Assembly: GCA_964621645.1 (NCBI GenBank)
Contig: CAZUMH010000005.1
Coordinates: 9,414 to 73,413, forward strand
Direction: 5' to 3'
Length of the DNA stretch: 64,000 nt
Source: CAZUMH01 sp964621645
GTDB lineage: Bacteria; Zhuqueibacterota; QNDG01; JAGLOF01
Numbering within the stretch: position 1 is the stretch's first letter; the number at the start of each line of letters is the position of its first letter. This document shows positions 61,260 through 64,000 of this stretch, in pieces. A program made the translations under genes and the position numbers. A model generated the notes under the pieces. It saw nothing but the letters and a program-made list of their open reading frames with translations, made no database searches and had not been told where the DNA came from.

Positions 61260-62330
61260 TTACAACTCTAAATTATTGCATGAAAGTTCCGTTACTATAA
61301 TATTGAAATTATCGATACAAACGAATTTATTTCCCCATAATGAAAAATAAGTACATTTAGGAATGTTTTTTATACTCCCAAGATATTTGAAATTCATTTT
61401 TTCATAAATATCATAATATGCTACTTTATTGTCAGCATCATAAACTTTATTAATCAATATGTTATTACTGGACGTACATCCAAGTGATGTATAATAATTT
61501 TCTTTTAATTTTACCGCGAAAATTCCTTTCATCATTTCCTTTTCGATTAATTTTACATCTCGTTCTCCATCAATTGTTTTCTGTACGAACAATTTTGCTG
61601 TCCCCTCGAAATATTGAACCAATCCATGCACATAAGAAATAAAACAAAACCGATTATCATCTATTTTAGTAAAATTACCGTCATGAAAAATACTGCTTTG
61701 AAGATTTCTCTTATGTATCAGTTCCCCAAAGGGCTGTAAGGTACCTGTCTTTAAATCATAGGAATAAAATGGAGATCCACTGCCAATCTCTTGCGGACGA
61801 ACAATCAATTTATCTTTGATGACCACAATCCTAGAGGGTATTTTCCCATTATTAAAACTTATTCTCTTTATATAGTTACCATTTGTGCTGTACACTTCTA
61901 TAGCAGCGGTAGGAGGATTGACAATATATATCCTTTCACCTGATATGCATAGATCGGTCGGATTGCCCAGTTCCCCCGGCCCTTGACCAATCCCCTTGCC
62001 AAAGCTTATATGCTCACAACTGTCACCGCTGAAATGATACTTGTGAATTTTCATAGTACTGTAGTCCAGGATGTACAAATTCATATCATTGTCAAACTTA
62101 CAGAATGTTGGTCTGAATACATTCTCTTCAATATTTATCTTTTTTGTTTCAATAACATTACAACTAATAAATTTACGAGGACCGTTTTTCTTATTAATTA
62201 ATATTCTATGCTTTTCGATCTTTTTTACATTTATATCTGCTTTCTCCTGGCTAAATACGATGGAATCTCCGTATATTACCCCAAAAAATAATAAAATTAG
62301 GCATCCTAAAAGACCTTTGTTTTTTAACAT
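61260..62330 (-). CDS. Exported six-bladed beta-propeller protein
   Basis: This 356-residue protein has a signal peptide (cleavage near VFSQEK) and repeated NHL-like blades. The diagnostic loop is FGKGIGQGPGELGNPTDL; further blades begin DNDMNLYILD and SGERIYIVNP. Such proteins occur in multigene clusters in Bacteroidetes-like bacteria, with small peptides and thiol proteins; their ligand is unknown. AAGGAG precedes the ATG, which overlaps the stop of the upstream gene remnant (ATGTTAA). Codon and base use is AT-rich compared with the rest of the window. Confidence 0.82.
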   Translation of the reverse strand: MLKNKGLLGCLILLFFGVIYGDSIVFSQEKADINVKKIEKHRILINKKNGPRKFISCNVIETKKINIEENVFRPTFCKFDNDMNLYILDYSTMKIHKYHFSGDSCEHISFGKGIGQGPGELGNPTDLCISGERIYIVNPPTAAIEVYSTNGNYIKRISFNNGKIPSRIVVIKDKLIVRPQEIGSGSPFYSYDLKTGTLQPFGELIHKRNLQSSIFHDGNFTKIDDNRFCFISYVHGLVQYFEGTAKLFVQKTIDGERDVKLIEKEMMKGIFAVKLKENYYTSLGCTSSNNILINKVYDADNKVAYYDIYEKMNFKYLGSIKNIPKCTYFSLWGNKFVCIDNFNIIVTELSCNNLEL

Positions 62331-62477
62331 ATTATCTCCTTCAATATTTTAAATAATTTTTCGCTACTTGAATTTTTTACTGTTTTACTATCTTGTTTAA
62401 AATGTTGCCAATAAATTATTTCTCCTTCCCTATCGGTTAGAATAAAAAATGGCGTTCTCACTGTGTGGAAAGTGCTT
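62324..62477 (-). pseudogene. C-terminal remnant of a thioredoxin/redoxin-like protein
   Basis: Reading the minus strand toward the propeller gene gives a short frame ending FHTVRTPFFILTDREGEIIYW and then ~30 residues with KNSSSEKLFKILKEIIC before a TAA overlapping the next start codon. The TPxFxLxDxxGEI pattern is the C-terminal end of TlpA/peroxiredoxin-like proteins (cis-Pro and following strands). The part with the catalytic Cys is missing: homology stops exactly at the palindrome next to the transposase element. The overlap with the propeller start suggests it was once its upstream operon partner. Confidence 0.55.
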
Positions 62478-62504
62478 GATCGCCCAGGATATCCATCCTG
62501 GGCG
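62478..62504 (-). repeat. REP-like palindrome, inverted copy downstream of the transposase gene
   Basis: Arms CGCCCAGGAT (62481-62490) and ATCCTGGGCG (62495-62504) with loop ATCC, which is the reverse complement of the GGAT loop of the other copies. The adjoining GATC is shared too. It marks the downstream edge of the transposase cassette. Confidence 0.8.
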
Positions 62505-62514
62505 TAAATAGTAT

Positions 62515-62537
62515 CGGGACATTTGTCCCGGTTTTTT
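62515..62537 (+). terminator. Hairpin with T-run at the transposase 3' side
   Basis: CGGGAC/GTCCCG, a 6-bp stem with ATTT loop, is followed on the plus strand by GTTTTTT. It points away from any visible plus-strand gene and into the remnant, so it may belong to the transposase element or block antisense transcription. Confidence 0.45.
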
Positions 62538-62542
62538 ATTTA

Positions 62543-63109
62543 TTACATGATATTGTCAATGTCGATCACATCATGTACATCATGTAACCAGTTGCGGGCA
62601 CTACTGTATTTCCAATCCTCGGGTCTATTCACAAATCCTTTACGAATTGGATTATTGTGAATGTACTCCATCTTTTTCCTGAACCACTTACCGGAAATGA
62701 TCGCTATCGGGTGGTAATCATCCTGCCATATTTTTATCCTGGTTCCCTGTCGCTCTCCTGCGCTCCTGAAAATAGTCAGGAACAGGCATTTGTTATCCAT
62801 CTCCAATAATTTTGTGATTTCCGTTGCTGTATACCGTTTGAAATCTCTACATATTTCGGACACATTGTACCCATCCTTACACGAAATAATATAGTGGACA
62901 TGGTTTAGCATAATAACATAACCCAAAAGAAGCAATCCCTTGTTCTTTCTGCAATATTCAAAACTATCGATAATGACATTGAAATACCGTTCATCGGTGA
63001 AAATGCATTGCCACCCAACAACGGTGCACGTGCAAAAATATATGTTTGTCGTATCTGGATACGTACTGTATCGTTTCATACTTTTATCATTCTGGGATGG
63101 ATATCCCAT
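62543..63109 (-). CDS. IS200-like/REP-associated tyrosine transposase (RAYT)
   Basis: This 188-residue Y1-type HUH transposase has the metal-binding His pair in MLNHVHYI (His70, His72) and a candidate catalytic Tyr93 in FKRYTATEI, followed by the GRQ-like NNPIRKGFVNRPEDWKYSS end typical of RAYT proteins. RAYTs are domesticated relatives of IS200/IS605 transposases linked to REP palindromes. The first 10 residues (MGYPSQNDKS) are encoded by the palindromic repeat itself, so the real start may be the internal ATG at 63079. No Shine-Dalgarno is evident for either start. Inverted copies of the palindrome bracket the gene. Confidence 0.82.
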   Translation of the reverse strand: MGYPSQNDKSMKRYSTYPDTTNIYFCTCTVVGWQCIFTDERYFNVIIDSFEYCRKNKGLLLLGYVIMLNHVHYIISCKDGYNVSEICRDFKRYTATEITKLLEMDNKCLFLTIFRSAGERQGTRIKIWQDDYHPIAIISGKWFRKKMEYIHNNPIRKGFVNRPEDWKYSSARNWLHDVHDVIDIDNIM

Positions 63110-63147
63110 TCATGGTGCGCCCAGGATGGATATCCTGGGCGATCGGG
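63093..63147 (+). repeat. REP-like unit with two hairpins at the transposase 5' end
   Basis: Two consecutive hairpins, each with loop GGAT: TGGGAT/ATCCCA (63093-63108) and CGCCCAGGAT/ATCCTGGGCG (63118-63141), then GATCGGGG. The first overlaps the start of the transposase frame. The same pair in the same order ends repeat copy B and, diverged, copy A. Confidence 0.8.
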
Positions 63148-63217
63148 GTATTTATGATAAAAATCCATTCGTAATTATGTGTTCAGGAACATATGTGATG
63201 TTAAATACACCAAATTA

Positions 63218-64000
63218 TTAATTATAATGTAATACATACTTTTTAACCGTCATGGCTTCATCCGCCCGTGAATAAAGACAATTATCTTTATCAAAATAAA
63301 TTATATGCGTGAAATCCTCTAAAGTAAATCTTGAAAATAACTTCCCATCGGAAGTTAACACATATACATCCTTACCTCTATTTTTTGATTTATTCCCGCC
63401 CAGCACGAAAACATTTCCCATAGAATCGAGCGCGATGGCGTTGTAACATGTCTCAGCATAGATTTTAATCCCGTTAATATCTTCAATTTTGGAGTCTTTT
63501 CCATCCAAAAGATGCGTTTCCCATATTTTATTTCCAGTTGAATCAATTTTCAGAATGACATCTTTTGCCGTAAAAGCAAAATATATGTTTTTGTCTTCAT
63601 CAACAGCAAAATCACTGCTTCCGGCGGAGAATGATGCGTCGTTCTTTTTATCTTCATCCCAATACATCATTTCAGTTAACTTCTTCCCATTTTTATCAAG
63701 AATGCATACCTTGCTTTCCCCGAAATTTGAGTTGACAGCAATTCGATTTTGCCCAAATATGACTGCGTCCGAGAAAGGATAGTTTAATTCCGTTCCAATT
63801 GTCTTAATATATTTTAAATTCCTATCGAATACCTGTAATCCGCTTTTATAAAGATCCAGCACATATAATGTATTGTCATTATAGATTATTTTTGCCGGCA
63901 GGGCAAATTCACCGGGCCCGTATCCCTGCCGTCCGCAGCTTTTAATAAATTCTCCCTTGCAGTTGAATTTTTTTATCGCACAATCACTTATATCCGTTAT
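63218..64000 (-). CDS. Six-bladed beta-propeller protein (N-terminus outside window)
   Basis: The frame is open to the window edge, so the start lies beyond 64000; a GTG at 63862 is internal. The visible 260 residues contain the diagnostic GRQGYGPGEFALPAKII loop and repeated blades ending in D-x-x-G turns (VFDRNLKYIKTIG, CILDKNGKKL, DEDKNIYFAF, DSMGNVFVLGG). It is a second member of the propeller family found at 61.3 kb, but with little direct identity. It shares the AT-rich composition of that cluster. It was probably the operon neighbour of the truncated redoxin-like gene before the transposase element arrived. Confidence 0.8.
   Translation of the reverse strand: MTDISDCAIKKFNCKGEFIKSCGRQGYGPGEFALPAKIIYNDNTLYVLDLYKSGLQVFDRNLKYIKTIGTELNYPFSDAVIFGQNRIAVNSNFGESKVCILDKNGKKLTEMMYWDEDKKNDASFSAGSSDFAVDEDKNIYFAFTAKDVILKIDSTGNKIWETHLLDGKDSKIEDINGIKIYAETCYNAIALDSMGNVFVLGGNKSKNRGKDVYVLTSDGKLFSRFTLEDFTHIIYFDKDNCLYSRADEAMTVKKYVLHYN

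Noticed and set aside
59097..63147. Possible CRISPR array from the recurring palindromes
   Set aside because: The palindromes are few, irregularly spaced by hundreds of bases or more and inverted relative to each other; there are no cas genes.

Overview
The window is 64 kb of a Gram-negative bacterial chromosome with GC-rich, densely packed genes, mostly AAGGAGG-type ribosome binding sites and sigma70-like promoters. Many exported enzymes carry lipoprotein signal peptides. Near one end, an AT-rich patch holds GPGE-type six-bladed beta-propeller proteins and a small exported peptide gene, an arrangement familiar from Bacteroidetes and relatives. I infer an uncultured member of the FCB superphylum or a nearby phylum; the window does not fix the taxon. 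I see no rRNA, tRNA, CRISPR array or prophage.

Layout. (1) 1-4.2 kb: the end of a NagB/LmbE-type amino-sugar deaminase, a metallo-beta-lactamase (MBL) fold hydrolase, a fumarylacetoacetate-hydrolase family enzyme and, on the minus strand, a DUF89 protein. (2) 4.5-27.3 kb, all plus strand: an exported catabolic locus with three GH127-type beta-L-arabinofuranosidase homologues, a GH95 alpha-fucosidase homologue, a clan GH-D-like glycosidase, four peptidases (S9, M24B, M1, DUF885), a sodium-dependent amino-acid transporter and two MBL proteins. The combination fits degradation of arabinosylated, proline-rich glycoproteins. (3) 27.3-30.9 kb, minus: a cation/proton antiporter fused to a PTS EIIA domain, and a YgiQ radical SAM protein. 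(4) 31.0-38.7 kb, minus: an ATP-citrate-lyase-like pair (SucC-like, and SucD fused to citrate synthase) with a split LeuC/LeuD hydro-lyase, a fused aconitase-like hydro-lyase and an HD protein, ending in a strong terminator. (5) 39.0-42.4 kb, plus: purine nucleoside phosphorylase, a lipid kinase, a methyltransferase and a PAP2/AUR1-like membrane enzyme. (6) 42.4-48.0 kb, minus: an overlapping nuclease/hydrolase/FGGY-kinase operon, an exported glutamine-amidotransferase-like protein and a threonine dehydratase. (7) 48.1-58.9 kb: a receiver protein, a Ca2+/Na+ antiporter, a Cys-rich protein paired with a degenerate UPF0282-like MBL, then SAH hydrolase, MetK, a PGI/PMI isomerase, HPr and SMC.

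(8) 59-64 kb is the most unusual part. Two diverged, highly structured ~350-bp repeats flank an unknown lipoprotein gene. Each ends in a palindromic unit that recurs, inverted, on both sides of an IS200-like/RAYT transposase. The transposase sits inside an AT-rich beta-propeller cluster and next to a C-terminal scrap of a thioredoxin-like gene, which suggests that the element inserted into and truncated that gene.
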